DNA of 37,074 nucleotides from Opitutales bacterium (lineage in GTDB: Bacteria > Verrucomicrobiota > Verrucomicrobiia > Opitutales > Oceanipulchritudinaceae), in contig JAFIGH010000049.1 in NCBI GenBank assembly GCA_020831525.1, positions 1-37,074 on the forward strand. Direction: 5' to 3'. The notes under the pieces were generated by a model, which saw nothing but the letters and a program-made list of their open reading frames with translations, was not told the DNA's origin and did no database searches. Positions 23,348-32,422 of the stretch are shown here, piece by piece. Numbering within the stretch: position 1 is the stretch's first letter; every line of letters begins with the position of its first letter. A program made the position numbers and the translations under genes.

Positions 23348-25912
23348 TTATCCGCCGCGCTGGATTTCCGTCCATCCGGCGGGTGCTTCGAAGCGGTAGA
23401 AGGCGCGTGAAGCGATTCCGCTTTCGCCGAAGCGGAGCCAGCCGAGTTCGTGGGAGAAGATATCGGGGTAGACGGTTTCGCCGGTCCAGATCCAGCCGAG
23501 ATCGGGGTCGTGGTTCCATGAGGCGCGGCCTCCGGTGGCGGTGCCGGCCCACCACCACGCCGCCTGCTCAAATGAATAGATCCAGCGGTTGGCGGCGTCG
23601 AAGCCCGCGACATGGAAGGAACCGAGCCAGCCGGAGCGGACGATGCGGTCGTTGAGGACGGCCACGGGTCCGTAAAACGACTCCACGAGGGAGCGGTCGA
23701 AGGGCGCGCTGTCGTCGAATGCGAAGTCGCGCCAGAGCGCGAGATTGTTGGCGAGTTTGCGTCCGGAAGAGGCGAAGGAACCGCCCACGAAGAGGCCCTC
23801 GCGGGTTCCAAGCAGGGCGTTGACCTGTCGCGCGGCGGGACCGTGCAAGCTGATCAGCCCCGTTCCGAGTGGGTGCCATGCGGTGCCGTCCCAGCGGGCG
23901 ACTCCCTGTGCCTCGATTCCGCCGATCACGGAGAAGTCGCCGGCGGCGTAAAGGTATTCCCCGGCGGCAAGGAGGGCATTTACGGAACCGTTGGCACCGC
24001 CGCCGAACTCGTGCCACGACTCACCGTCCCAGCGGGCCAGATTCGCGGCGGCCACCTGTCCTGCCTCCTCAAAATCCCCGCCGACGATGATGTCATCTCC
24101 GTAGGCCGCGATGGCTCGCGGGGGGCCGAACCGGGTGCCCACGCCGCTCCCGAGGGCCGACCACGACTCGCCGTCGAAGACGGCGACGTTTGTTGCCTCG
24201 GCGGTATCAAAGGTACCGGAGATGAACCCTCCCACGACGTAGAGCCTGTCGCGGGAGCGGATCATGTCGAAAATGCCCGCGCCCGCACCGCCGACGTGCA
24301 GACCGCTGCCGAGGGCATGCCAGTCATGGCCGTCCCAGCGGCCCACGCCAAAGATCGCCTTTCCGTCCAGTTCCGAGAAGACACCGCCCGCGTAGAGATC
24401 GCTTCCGTCGGCCAACAACGCCGTGACGGCTTCGATATTGGTGGAGAAGGACGGGTCGCCAACGACATGCCATGAAGCGCCGTCCCACCGTCCGATGCGG
24501 TAAGCCGGTGTATCCCCGAGACTACTGAAGCGACCGCCGACATAGACATCGCCGCCCATGTGGGCCACGGCATGCACGGTACTGTCCGGCGGGGGCAGGG
24601 GCCGCCACGTCTGTCCGTCCCACTCGGCGATGGCTTGCGCGTCGCCGGTGAAGCGGTGGGCTCTTGCGCCGACGGATGAAAAATTTCCCACAGCGTAGAC
24701 CTTGCCCGCGCCGTAAGCGAAGTCGTCGACGGCGGACGCCGCCGCTTGGCTGCCGAGTGTCTGTACCAGCGGATGCCACCGCTGCCCGTCCCACATGCCG
24801 ATGCCGCGCAGGTAGAGCCCGTCCGCGGTGGATTCCACCCGCGCGTAGATGTTCTCGCCTTCGCCGACAAGGGCTTGCGCGGATGCGTCGGTATCCGCTC
24901 CGCCGACCGGCTCCCAGAGCGTTCCGGTCCACATGCCGAAGCGGTAGGGACCTTCTTCGTTCTCGAATTGGCCGTAGGCGTAAAGCCGCGACGGGCTGGC
25001 GTGGATACTTCCGATGTTGGTGTAGCCGTCGCGCGCTACCGGTTGCCAGCCTTCGCCCGTCCATGACCACCGAGATAACTGGTGCATCTCGATCTCGTCA
25101 TTCGGCCAGGCATCCAGTCTGGAAAAGGTCCCGCTGGCGAAGAGGTATTGCGAATGTCCTGTGAGGGAGTGGACGGTGGAATTGAACCCCGGACCGAGGC
25201 GTCCCCACTCGTTGGTCGTGCGGTTCCAGCGCGCGATACGGTTGGCCCCCGTCAGGCCGCCCGCGACCGAGAATTGTCCCCCGACAATCAGTTCGGAGGG
25301 GCCTCCCGTGATGGCTGACACCGCGCCGCCGACCCCGATGGCATTGCCGGGCGTATCGCCTCCGTGGACGAGCAGTTCCCACGAGGCGCCTGTCCAGAGC
25401 GCGATGTTTCTCGCCGTCGACCCGCCGATGCTCCCGAACGCCCCGCCGACATAGATGCCCACTTCGGTCGGAAAGAGCACGTTGACTTGACCGCTCAGTT
25501 CGGCCCCGGGAGCGTTCCATGACGTGCCGTCCCAGAAGGCTAGGTAAGGATGATCAAAGTCACCGATCGCGGTGAAGTTGCCGCCGACATAAATCCGTTC
25601 TCCCTGGACGGCGATTGCCCGGAAGAGGTGGTTGATGTTCATGTGCCCGGGGCCTGTGATTGACCATTCACTGCCGTCCCATACCGCGATCTGATATTGC
25701 TCGCCGCCGGGACCGCGGAAGTTTCCGCCCATGTACAATCGGCTGTTCACCACCGTGGCGGCTTGCTGCAGCCTGCCGGGATGGCCGAAACGGCCGTCCC
25801 AGTGTTCGTTGCCGTCGTCCGCCTGCGCGGAAAGGGGCAGGGCCGGAGCCGCCGCGAGGGGAAGGATGGACAGCAGAGGCCGTCCGCAGAGGAGCGGAAG
25901 ACGGATGCGCAT
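23348..25912 (-). CDS. Secreted propeller-like repeat protein
   Basis: 854 residues. A strong ribosome-binding site, AAAGGAGT (25928-25921), and a signal peptide ending near LSAQA support the start at 25912. The body is about a dozen degenerate repeats of 40-60 residues with the core 'YVGGxFxxxGxxxAxxIARWDGxxWxxLG', for example 'YVGGNFTAIGDFDHPYLAFW', 'YVGGRFSSLGDTPAYRIGRW', and 'YAAGDFSVIGGIEAQGVARW'. These look like Kelch/Rax2-type beta-propeller blades. The last 60 residues are Trp-rich ('WNHDPDLGWIWTGETVYPD', 'ELGWLRFG', 'AGWTEIQRGG') and resemble the C-terminus of the subtilase at 8525-14369. It is probably exported and surface-attached; binding partner unknown. A 12-bp palindrome lies 80 bp upstream. 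It is separated by 174 bp from the rhomboid gene, so probably has its own promoter. Confidence 0.8.
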   Translation of the reverse strand: MRIRLPLLCGRPLLSILPLAAAPALPLSAQADDGNEHWDGRFGHPGRLQQAATVVNSRLYMGGNFRGPGGEQYQIAVWDGSEWSITGPGHMNINHLFRAIAVQGERIYVGGNFTAIGDFDHPYLAFWDGTSWNAPGAELSGQVNVLFPTEVGIYVGGAFGSIGGSTARNIALWTGASWELLVHGGDTPGNAIGVGGAVSAITGGPSELIVGGQFSVAGGLTGANRIARWNRTTNEWGRLGPGFNSTVHSLTGHSQYLFASGTFSRLDAWPNDEIEMHQLSRWSWTGEGWQPVARDGYTNIGSIHASPSRLYAYGQFENEEGPYRFGMWTGTLWEPVGGADTDASAQALVGEGENIYARVESTADGLYLRGIGMWDGQRWHPLVQTLGSQAAASAVDDFAYGAGKVYAVGNFSSVGARAHRFTGDAQAIAEWDGQTWRPLPPPDSTVHAVAHMGGDVYVGGRFSSLGDTPAYRIGRWDGASWHVVGDPSFSTNIEAVTALLADGSDLYAGGVFSELDGKAIFGVGRWDGHDWHALGSGLHVGGAGAGIFDMIRSRDRLYVVGGFISGTFDTAEATNVAVFDGESWSALGSGVGTRFGPPRAIAAYGDDIIVGGDFEEAGQVAAANLARWDGESWHEFGGGANGSVNALLAAGEYLYAAGDFSVIGGIEAQGVARWDGTAWHPLGTGLISLHGPAARQVNALLGTREGLFVGGSFASSGRKLANNLALWRDFAFDDSAPFDRSLVESFYGPVAVLNDRIVRSGWLGSFHVAGFDAANRWIYSFEQAAWWWAGTATGGRASWNHDPDLGWIWTGETVYPDIFSHELGWLRFGESGIASRAFYRFEAPAGWTEIQRGG

Positions 25913-25991
25913 GGCGGGTGACTCCTTTCAATGAGTTTACATCCGTGGCTGGAACAACCGAAGAGAGGGCGGCTGAAAACACGGACAATTG

Positions 25992-26003
25992 GAAAGCGCT
26001 TTC
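25992..26003. promoter_or_regulatory. LacI-family-like operator palindrome upstream of the repeat-protein gene
   Basis: GAAAGCGCTTTC is a perfect 12-bp palindrome with the central CG-containing core typical of LacI/GalR-family operators. It lies 80-91 bases before the start at 25912. On the minus strand a TTGACT (26032-26027) lies about 24 bases upstream, so the site would fall near a transcription start; no good -10 is visible. CTTGCAAACAAG (26003-26014) next to it is a second small inverted repeat. Confidence 0.45.
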
Positions 26004-26086
26004 TTGCAAACAAGAATCGCTAATAGGAGTCAATAACAATCCGAATCATGCCGCGGGTGTCGTGCACGCTCCGGAATCCCGCTGCC

Positions 26087-26668
26087 TCAGCGCGAGCCGA
26101 GCCATTTGAAACCGAAGAAGCCGCCGGCGATGCCGCCGATGATGTGGGCGAAGCGGGCGACGGAGGCACCATCGTCGCGCTGCTGGAGGGCGAGATAGAT
26201 CTCGTTGCCGAGGAAGAGGACGGCGATAAGAATGAAGGTGAGGGGAATGGTGCGCGCCTTTGCCTTGGCGAAGCTGGAGAGGATGATGAAGGCGAAGGCC
26301 ACGCCGCTGGCCCCGAGGAGAAGGCCGGGAAAGACGAGGAGCTTGACGACCGCCGTGACGACGGCGGTGACGGCGGCGACGGTGAGCAGCCTGTATGAAC
26401 CGTATTTCTCCTCCAGCATCGGTGTGATGAGGAGAATGACCGCCATGTTGAGGACGAGGTGCTGCATGGAGCCGTGCCCGAGAACATGGACGAAAAACCG
26501 CGCGTAGGTGAGCGGGTTGCTCCAGCTCATATCGCCGCCAATGCTGAATATGTAGCGGTTGCTCCAGCCTTGTGTGGCAAGGGCCAGCAGATAGGCGGCG
26601 ACACAGACGAGGGCGAAGGACAACGCGAAAGGTGCGTTGTAGGAAACGGGCCAGGTTCGGTTCGGCAT
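26087..26668 (-). CDS. Rhomboid-family intramembrane serine protease
   Basis: 193 residues with six hydrophobic helices and almost no soluble extension, the minimal bacterial rhomboid layout. The catalytic Ser121 is in LLGASGVAFAF (GxSG motif on helix 4), His175 is in ARFAHIIGGIAGGFFGF (helix 6), and the conserved helix-2 pattern HxxxN is present (His70-Asn74 in QHLVLNMAV). All active-site residues are intact, so it should cleave single-span membrane proteins within the membrane. The loop-1 WR motif is not visible. Substrate unknown. It is divergent from the ribonucleotide reductase gene and precedes the repeat-protein gene by 174 bp. Confidence 0.9.
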   Translation of the reverse strand: MPNRTWPVSYNAPFALSFALVCVAAYLLALATQGWSNRYIFSIGGDMSWSNPLTYARFFVHVLGHGSMQHLVLNMAVILLITPMLEEKYGSYRLLTVAAVTAVVTAVVKLLVFPGLLLGASGVAFAFIILSSFAKAKARTIPLTFILIAVLFLGNEIYLALQQRDDGASVARFAHIIGGIAGGFFGFKWLGSR

Positions 26669-26916
26669 GCTGGGAGACGATGAGACTTTTCATGCGGAAG
26701 GCAACCCGCGGCGGAGAGCTTTTCGTATTTCCGTGAATGATCGGGCGCATGAGGCCGTCTAATTATACATAGGCGAATGCAGCGGGATGTGGACGGGCGG
26801 GCCGCGATTTCTCTTGATCTGGATCAATGGCGGCGGCGGCGCTACCTGTTACGCTTGACCCGCTCTCCCGGATTCGCCGGTTCCTTTCAGAATTCATCCC
26901 ACACCATAGACACCTC

Positions 26917-29900
26917 ATGCCTACAGAATCGCCTCTCCTTGAAACCCGTTTCGGCCCTGCCATCAACCTGCCCGAGCGCAAAAACCTGCTCGGCGGCCTG
27001 CAGTTCGAGCGCTGCCTCTCCTCGCCGGGGCAGCATCCCTACGAGGAGTGTCACTGGGAGCGCCGCGACATCCGCATCCGCGACTGGGCGACGGGGGGCG
27101 TGCGCTTTGAGCGGCTCGGCGTGGAGGTGCCCGCGCACTGGGACGAAAACGCCGCCACCATCGTGGCCGACAAGTACCTCTTCGGGCGCGAGCCGGAGAG
27201 CCCGGAGTACGAGGACTCGTTCAAGAACGTCTTCGACCGCATCGCCAATACCTACACGGTTTGGGGCTGGGAGGAGGGCTACTTTGCCACGCTGGAGGAC
27301 GCGGTCGTCTTCAACGAAGAGCTGAAGGCTATGCTCGTGCGCCAGATGTGGGCGCCGAACAGTCCGGTGTGGTTCAACATCGGGCACTGGGAGCAGTGGC
27401 GCTGGGGCCGGCCCGACCTGCGCGGCGTCCTCGGCAACCGCGGCAACCGTGCCTACTACGCCACCGGGCACGAATCGATCGAGATCCACGAGGACGACAA
27501 CGTCTACGCCCACCCGCAGTGTTCGGCCTGTTTTCTCACGCAGGTCGACGACGACATGGAGTCCATCCTCAGCCATATAACGACGGAAGGGCGGGTCTTC
27601 GCGAGCGGCTCCGGCGTGGGGATCAATGTGTCCTCCATCCGCTCTTCGCGCGAACCGATCACGGGCAAGGGGCGCTCCTCCGGGCCGGTGTCCTTCGACC
27701 GCGGCTGGGACCGCATGGCGGGCGCGATCAAGAGCGGGGGCAAGACCCGTCGCGCCGCGCGCATGGTCATCCTCTTCGGCGACCACCCGGACATCTTCCG
27801 CTTCATCCGCGCCAAGAACGACCAGGAGGAGCTGGCCAAGATCATCCTGCGCGAGCACAACGTGCGGGTGAAGCTCGTCGAGTTGGCCAAGACCAAGCGT
27901 GTCGAGGGCACCCCCGCCGAGCGCATGGCGGCGGAACTCATCCTCAACCTTCCCGCCGCCAATGAGACGGCTTACGACAGCCACATGGATGGCATGCTCT
28001 ACGGCGACACGCTCGCCCACCAGAACGCGAACCACTCTGTCTCGCTAAAGGGTGATTTCTGGCAGGCCTACCATGCCAAGGGCGAGTACGCCACCCGCTG
28101 GGTGACCAAGCCGGAGCATGTGGAGGAGACTTTCAAAGCGGAGGAACTGCTCCGCGCAATGGCGCAGAGCGTCTGGAACAACGGCGAGCCCGGCCAGCAC
28201 AACAACGACTGGATCAATCTCTGGAACCCCGTGAAGCACGACGGCGACATCACCACCTCCAATCCGTGCAGCGAATACCTCCACGTCAACAACACCTCCT
28301 GCAACCTCTCCAGCTTCAACGCCTTCCGTCTCCTCGATCCCGAGACGCAGACATTCGACCCCGACCTACTCGTTCACATGGCGCGGCTCGCCATGGTCTG
28401 CGCCGACCTCAATATCGAGCGCGGCGGCTTTCCCATTCCGGAGATCGCGCGCGGCACGCGCACCTACCGCACGACCGGTGTGGGCTACGCCAACGTCGGC
28501 GGGGCGCTCATGGCCCTCGGCCTGCCGTACGACTCCGACGAGGGGCGGTGGGTGGCCGGGCAGATTGTGAGCCTGCTCACCGCCGCTTGCTACCGGGCGA
28601 GTGCGGAAATGGCGCGCGAACTCGGTCCCTACGCGGCCCACGAACGCACCGCGGACGACCTGCGCGAAGTCGTCAACCTGCACGCGGCCTGCCAGGAAGT
28701 GGCCGCCGCCATTCCCGTTTCTTCGCGCGAAAGTATTCTCGAAAAGATAGAAAGTCTCTGGCGCGCGGAAGGCAAATCGCTGCCCAAGGCGCAGGGCCTC
28801 ACCGGGCGCGACGCCCTTGTCGCCCTCACACGGGCATTCGTCGACCCGGAAGGGATGGACGGAAAGAAGCTCGACTGTATCGAAAAAGTCAGTGCGCGGG
28901 CGACGGAACTTTGGAAGGAAGTGCGCTCCGCCGATGCCTTTCGAAACTCATTTGTCACCGTCATGGCGCCGACAGGGACGATCTCCGCCCCGCTCGGTTG
29001 CTACGATGAAGGAACGACCTCGGTCGAGCCGGACTACAGCCTTGTCAAATACAAGCAACTCTCCGGCGGGGGCTCCCTCAAGATGTTCAACCGCCTCGCC
29101 CTACGGGGGTTGTCCTACCTCGGTTACGACGCCGCCACGGTGCGGGAAGCGGCGCTCGAATGCGCCGGTCTCGACGGCCTCATCACCGCGTGCGGCGGCG
29201 TCACGCAGGCGGCAGAGCACCTTGCCCGCCCGTGGGCGGCGGAGAGGCAGGGTCCCGTTCGCATCGGCTGGAGCAAACTCGCCGGGGACGAGCACAACAC
29301 GCAGGCGCTCGAAAACATCATCCTGCAACTGCGCCACCGCGCGCACGAGCCGTCGCTCACGCCCGCCGAGAGCCTCGTTCTCAACGGCTCCAACCACCTC
29401 GAAAGCACCCCTTTCCTGCGCGCCGAAGACCTCGCTGTCTTCGACTGCTCCGTGACCAACGGCGACGGCAAACGATCCATTGCCCCGGAAGGGCACATGC
29501 GCATGCTCGGGGCGATCCAGCCCTTCATCAGCGGGGCCAGTTCCAAGACCGTCAACCTGCCCTACAGCGCCACCGTCGAGGACATCGGCGGCTGTTTTGT
29601 GCTCTGCCACGATCTCGGCGTCAAGTGCATCGCCCTCTTCCGGGCGGAGAGCAAGGCCAACTCCGTCTTCCGCGTCGATACACCGGAAGGCCGGCGCTAC
29701 GATCCGTCCACCGTCTGGGACGGCCTCGTGCGTGCCGCCGACCGGCAGATGCGTGATTCGCTCGCCGACGCCGCCAAACCGCGCCGGCGCAAACTGCGCG
29801 GCCGCCGCGCGGCGCAAACGGTCAAATTCACCATCGGCGGAGCCATCCGTGGCTACCTCACCGTCGGTGTCTACCCCGACGGGCGCTGCGGAGAAATCTT

Positions 29901-30429
29901 CGGCCGGGTGGGGCAGACGGGCACGTTCGCCAGCGGCCTCCTCGAAGCCTACTGCAAATCGATTTCCGTCGCCCTGCAATACGGCGTGCCGCTCGACGAA
30001 ATCATCAACGACTTCCGCTACATGGCCTTCGAGCCGTCCGGATTCGCCATGGTCGGTGACGACGGCGACGGCGAGCGCACCGACGAAATCAAGTCGTGCT
30101 CCAGCCTCGTCGACCTCATCACACGAATCCTCGACTGGCTATTCCCCGCACCGAATCGCCGCCTCATCGACATGAGCGGCGCGGAAGTCCCCGCACAATC
30201 GTGGCCTTCCGAAGCGGGCGTCATGCAGGCGGCGGTGGCGCCCGCGCCCGCGCCGGAGTCCTCCGCCCCGGCGGCACCCGGCAAGAACGGAACCGCCGCC
30301 TCCGCCCTCCAGCGCAACAGTGCCAACCTCTGCCCCAAATGCGGCCAGATGACCTACATCCAGGACGGGAAATGCCGCCAGTGCCGCAACACCGCCTGCG
30401 GTTACAAGGAAGGCGGTTGCGGGGAGTAG
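26917..30429 (+). CDS. nrdJ: Class II (adenosylcobalamin-dependent) ribonucleotide reductase
   Basis: It reduces ribonucleotides to deoxyribonucleotides with a radical from adenosylcobalamin, independent of oxygen. The 1170 residues carry the long bacterial NrdJ pattern: 'MWAPNSPVWFNIG', 'HPQCSACFLTQVDDDMESI' (redox Cys), 'GSGVGINVSSIRS', 'TSNPCSEYLHVNNTSCNLSSFN' (the N-x-C-x-E radical site), 'APTGTISAPLGCYDEGTTSVEP', 'PEGHMRMLGAIQPFISGASSKTVNLP', and the TSCPD-type domain 'TIGGAIRGYLTVGVYPDGRCGEIFGRVGQTGTFASGLLEAY'. The C-terminus is a Cys-rich ribbon 'NLCPKCGQMTYIQDGKCRQCRNTACGYKEGGC' that should reduce the active site. The start at 26917 is chosen over 26827 because the added 30 residues look non-conserved; neither has a good ribosome-binding site. 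No cobalamin riboswitch or NrdR box was recognised upstream. It converges with the ABC-F gene, 15 bp apart. Confidence 0.95.
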   Translation: MPTESPLLETRFGPAINLPERKNLLGGLQFERCLSSPGQHPYEECHWERRDIRIRDWATGGVRFERLGVEVPAHWDENAATIVADKYLFGREPESPEYEDSFKNVFDRIANTYTVWGWEEGYFATLEDAVVFNEELKAMLVRQMWAPNSPVWFNIGHWEQWRWGRPDLRGVLGNRGNRAYYATGHESIEIHEDDNVYAHPQCSACFLTQVDDDMESILSHITTEGRVFASGSGVGINVSSIRSSREPITGKGRSSGPVSFDRGWDRMAGAIKSGGKTRRAARMVILFGDHPDIFRFIRAKNDQEELAKIILREHNVRVKLVELAKTKRVEGTPAERMAAELILNLPAANETAYDSHMDGMLYGDTLAHQNANHSVSLKGDFWQAYHAKGEYATRWVTKPEHVEETFKAEELLRAMAQSVWNNGEPGQHNNDWINLWNPVKHDGDITTSNPCSEYLHVNNTSCNLSSFNAFRLLDPETQTFDPDLLVHMARLAMVCADLNIERGGFPIPEIARGTRTYRTTGVGYANVGGALMALGLPYDSDEGRWVAGQIVSLLTAACYRASAEMARELGPYAAHERTADDLREVVNLHAACQEVAAAIPVSSRESILEKIESLWRAEGKSLPKAQGLTGRDALVALTRAFVDPEGMDGKKLDCIEKVSARATELWKEVRSADAFRNSFVTVMAPTGTISAPLGCYDEGTTSVEPDYSLVKYKQLSGGGSLKMFNRLALRGLSYLGYDAATVREAALECAGLDGLITACGGVTQAAEHLARPWAAERQGPVRIGWSKLAGDEHNTQALENIILQLRHRAHEPSLTPAESLVLNGSNHLESTPFLRAEDLAVFDCSVTNGDGKRSIAPEGHMRMLGAIQPFISGASSKTVNLPYSATVEDIGGCFVLCHDLGVKCIALFRAESKANSVFRVDTPEGRRYDPSTVWDGLVRAADRQMRDSLADAAKPRRRKLRGRRAAQTVKFTIGGAIRGYLTVGVYPDGRCGEIFGRVGQTGTFASGLLEAYCKSISVALQYGVPLDEIINDFRYMAFEPSGFAMVGDDGDGERTDEIKSCSSLVDLITRILDWLFPAPNRRLIDMSGAEVPAQSWPSEAGVMQAAVAPAPAPESSAPAAPGKNGTAASALQRNSANLCPKCGQMTYIQDGKCRQCRNTACGYKEGGCGE

Positions 30430-30444
30430 TCGGCGCGCGGGCGC

Positions 30445-32391
30445 TCAGGAATCGCCGTCAGCGGTGAGGCTCTCGATTTCGGTGTGGATTGTCTCCCAGG
30501 CCGCGAGCGCTTCATCGAGGTCGCTCTTGCTTTGTGCGTGCTCCCCGGCGCGGGCTTTGGCGGCGTCGGCGTCGCGGTAGGACTCCGGATCGGCCATGGC
30601 CTCTTCGAGCGCGGCGATGTGCTCCTCCAGTTCGGTGACGCGGCGTTCGAGCCGGGCGGCTTCGGTGCGCAGGGGGGCGAGACGGCGGCGGACCTCGGCG
30701 CGGTCTTTGCGACGGCGGACACGTTCGCCCGCCGACTGCGGGCTGTCGCTGTGGCGGGAGGCGGACTCGCGGGCGCGGTCCTCCTCGTCTTTCCGCGTGA
30801 GGTATTCGGAGAGCGTGCCGGGAAGGTGGCGCACCTTTCCCTGTCCGATTTCAATGACTTTTTCGACGAGGGGATCGAGGAAGGCACGGTCGTGCGAGAC
30901 CACGAGGAGCGTGCCTTCGTAGCCGAGAAGGGCCTGTTGGAGGACCTCCTTGGCGCGCATGTCGAGGTGGTTGGTGGGTTCGTCGAGGATGAGCAGGTTG
31001 GCCGGGCGCACGAGCATGCGGCAGAGGGCGAGGCGGTTTTTCTCGCCCCCGGAGAGGACGCTGACGCGCTTGTCGACATCGTCGCCGCGGAAGAGAAAAC
31101 CGCCGAGCAGGGTGCGCAGCGGAATAGGGTAGCCGGCGGGCGCGGCCTCTTCGAGCGTCTTCAGGACCGTGAGGGAGGGGTCGAGTGTCTCGCTCTGCTC
31201 CTGGGCGAAAAAACCGGCTTCGATATTGTAGCCGAGGGCGGTGCTGCCCGCCGTGGCTTCGATCTGGCCGGCGGCGATGCGGCAGAGGGTGGATTTGCCC
31301 GCCCCGTTGACACCGACGAGGGCGACGCGCTCGCCGCGGCGAAGGGTCACCTCCACGCCTTCGAGCACGCGTTTGGCGCCGTAGTTTTTGTGAATGCCCT
31401 CCATGCGGAGGACTTCCTCGCCGCCGCGCAGCGGCGGAGGGAAGGCAAAGGAGAATGTGTCGTCGCCGGGGTCGAGTTCGATGCGCTCGACTTTGGCGAG
31501 GGCTTTGACGCGGCTTTGCACCTGGCGCGCCTTTGTCGCCTTGTAGCGGAAGCGTTCGATAAAACGTTCAGTCTGCGCGATTTGCCGCTCTTGGTTGCGG
31601 GCAGCTTGCTCGAGTGCTTCGCGGCGCACGCGGCGGGCACGCGCGAAGTCGGTGTAGTTGCCGGTGTAGGTGTCGACGCGGCCGTTGTCAATGTGGAGGA
31701 TACGCGTGCAGAGCCGGTCGAGAAACCAACGGTCGTGCGACACGAGGACGAGTGCGCCGGGGTAATCCTTGAGGAAGCGCTCCAGCCAGCGCAGTGAGTC
31801 CATGTCGAGATGGTTGGTCGGCTCGTCGAGAAGGAGGTAGTCGGGCTTGCCGAGGAGCAGGCGGGCGAGCGCCACGCGCATGCGCCATCCGCCGGAAAAG
31901 ACCCGCCCGGGCTGATCGAGTTCTTCCACGCCGAAGCCCAGCCCGAGGAGGACGGCCTCGGCGTCGGCCCGGAGCCGGTAGCCGCCCATGGCCTCCCACG
32001 TGGTTTCAAGTTCGCCGACCGCACGCACAGCGGCGGCTTCCTCGGCGGAACCACGGGCGGCGCGGGCGAGCGCGTCGCGGGCGGCTTCGAGCCGCCTCCC
32101 GGTCTCGGCGAGGGCCGCCGCGCCGTCCGCGGCCACTTCGATGACGGGGCGGTCGAGGTCGATGACGGTTTCCTGCGCAAGGACGCCGATGCTTGTGCCG
32201 CGGGCGGTTTCGATGGAGCCGCTGTCGGGCGCGAGTTCTCCGGTGACGAGCTTGAAAAGGGTGGACTTGCCCGCCCCGTTTGCGCCCACGACGCCCGTGC
32301 ATCCGCCGCGCTCCAGTTGCAGGGAGACCTCCTTGAAGAGATGCCGCCCGCCGTAGGCCAGGGAGATGGAGTCGAGACGGATCACGGTCAA
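30445..32391 (-). CDS. ABC-F family ATPase (ribosome-associated type)
   Basis: A soluble tandem ATP-binding-cassette protein of 648 residues with no membrane span. First cassette: Walker A GANGAGKSTLFKLV, signature VFSGGWRMRVALARLLL, Walker B PDYLLLDEPTNHLD. Then a basic helical linker ('QAARNQERQIAQTERFIERFRYKATKARQVQSRVKAL'), the ABC-F 'P-site' arm. Second cassette: GVNGAGKSTLCRI, VLSGGEKNRLALCRM, NLLILDEPTNHLD. The C-terminal 120 residues are a coiled coil rich in Arg and Glu, as in Uup/YdiF-type members. Family proteins act on the ribosome during translation or resistance; subtype is uncertain. The start is TTG (32391) or GTG two codons later (32385), both without a clear ribosome-binding site. 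Confidence 0.9.
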   Translation of the reverse strand: MTVIRLDSISLAYGGRHLFKEVSLQLERGGCTGVVGANGAGKSTLFKLVTGELAPDSGSIETARGTSIGVLAQETVIDLDRPVIEVAADGAAALAETGRRLEAARDALARAARGSAEEAAAVRAVGELETTWEAMGGYRLRADAEAVLLGLGFGVEELDQPGRVFSGGWRMRVALARLLLGKPDYLLLDEPTNHLDMDSLRWLERFLKDYPGALVLVSHDRWFLDRLCTRILHIDNGRVDTYTGNYTDFARARRVRREALEQAARNQERQIAQTERFIERFRYKATKARQVQSRVKALAKVERIELDPGDDTFSFAFPPPLRGGEEVLRMEGIHKNYGAKRVLEGVEVTLRRGERVALVGVNGAGKSTLCRIAAGQIEATAGSTALGYNIEAGFFAQEQSETLDPSLTVLKTLEEAAPAGYPIPLRTLLGGFLFRGDDVDKRVSVLSGGEKNRLALCRMLVRPANLLILDEPTNHLDMRAKEVLQQALLGYEGTLLVVSHDRAFLDPLVEKVIEIGQGKVRHLPGTLSEYLTRKDEEDRARESASRHSDSPQSAGERVRRRKDRAEVRRRLAPLRTEAARLERRVTELEEHIAALEEAMADPESYRDADAAKARAGEHAQSKSDLDEALAAWETIHTEIESLTADGDS

Positions 32392-32422
32392 CCGGCGCTA
32401 CCCGCGGTGCGCGGAGACCGCA

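Noticed and set aside
26669-26916. Cobalamin riboswitch or NrdR box before nrdJ
   Set aside because: No conserved B12-box sequence or paired NrdR boxes were recognised in the 248-bp region.
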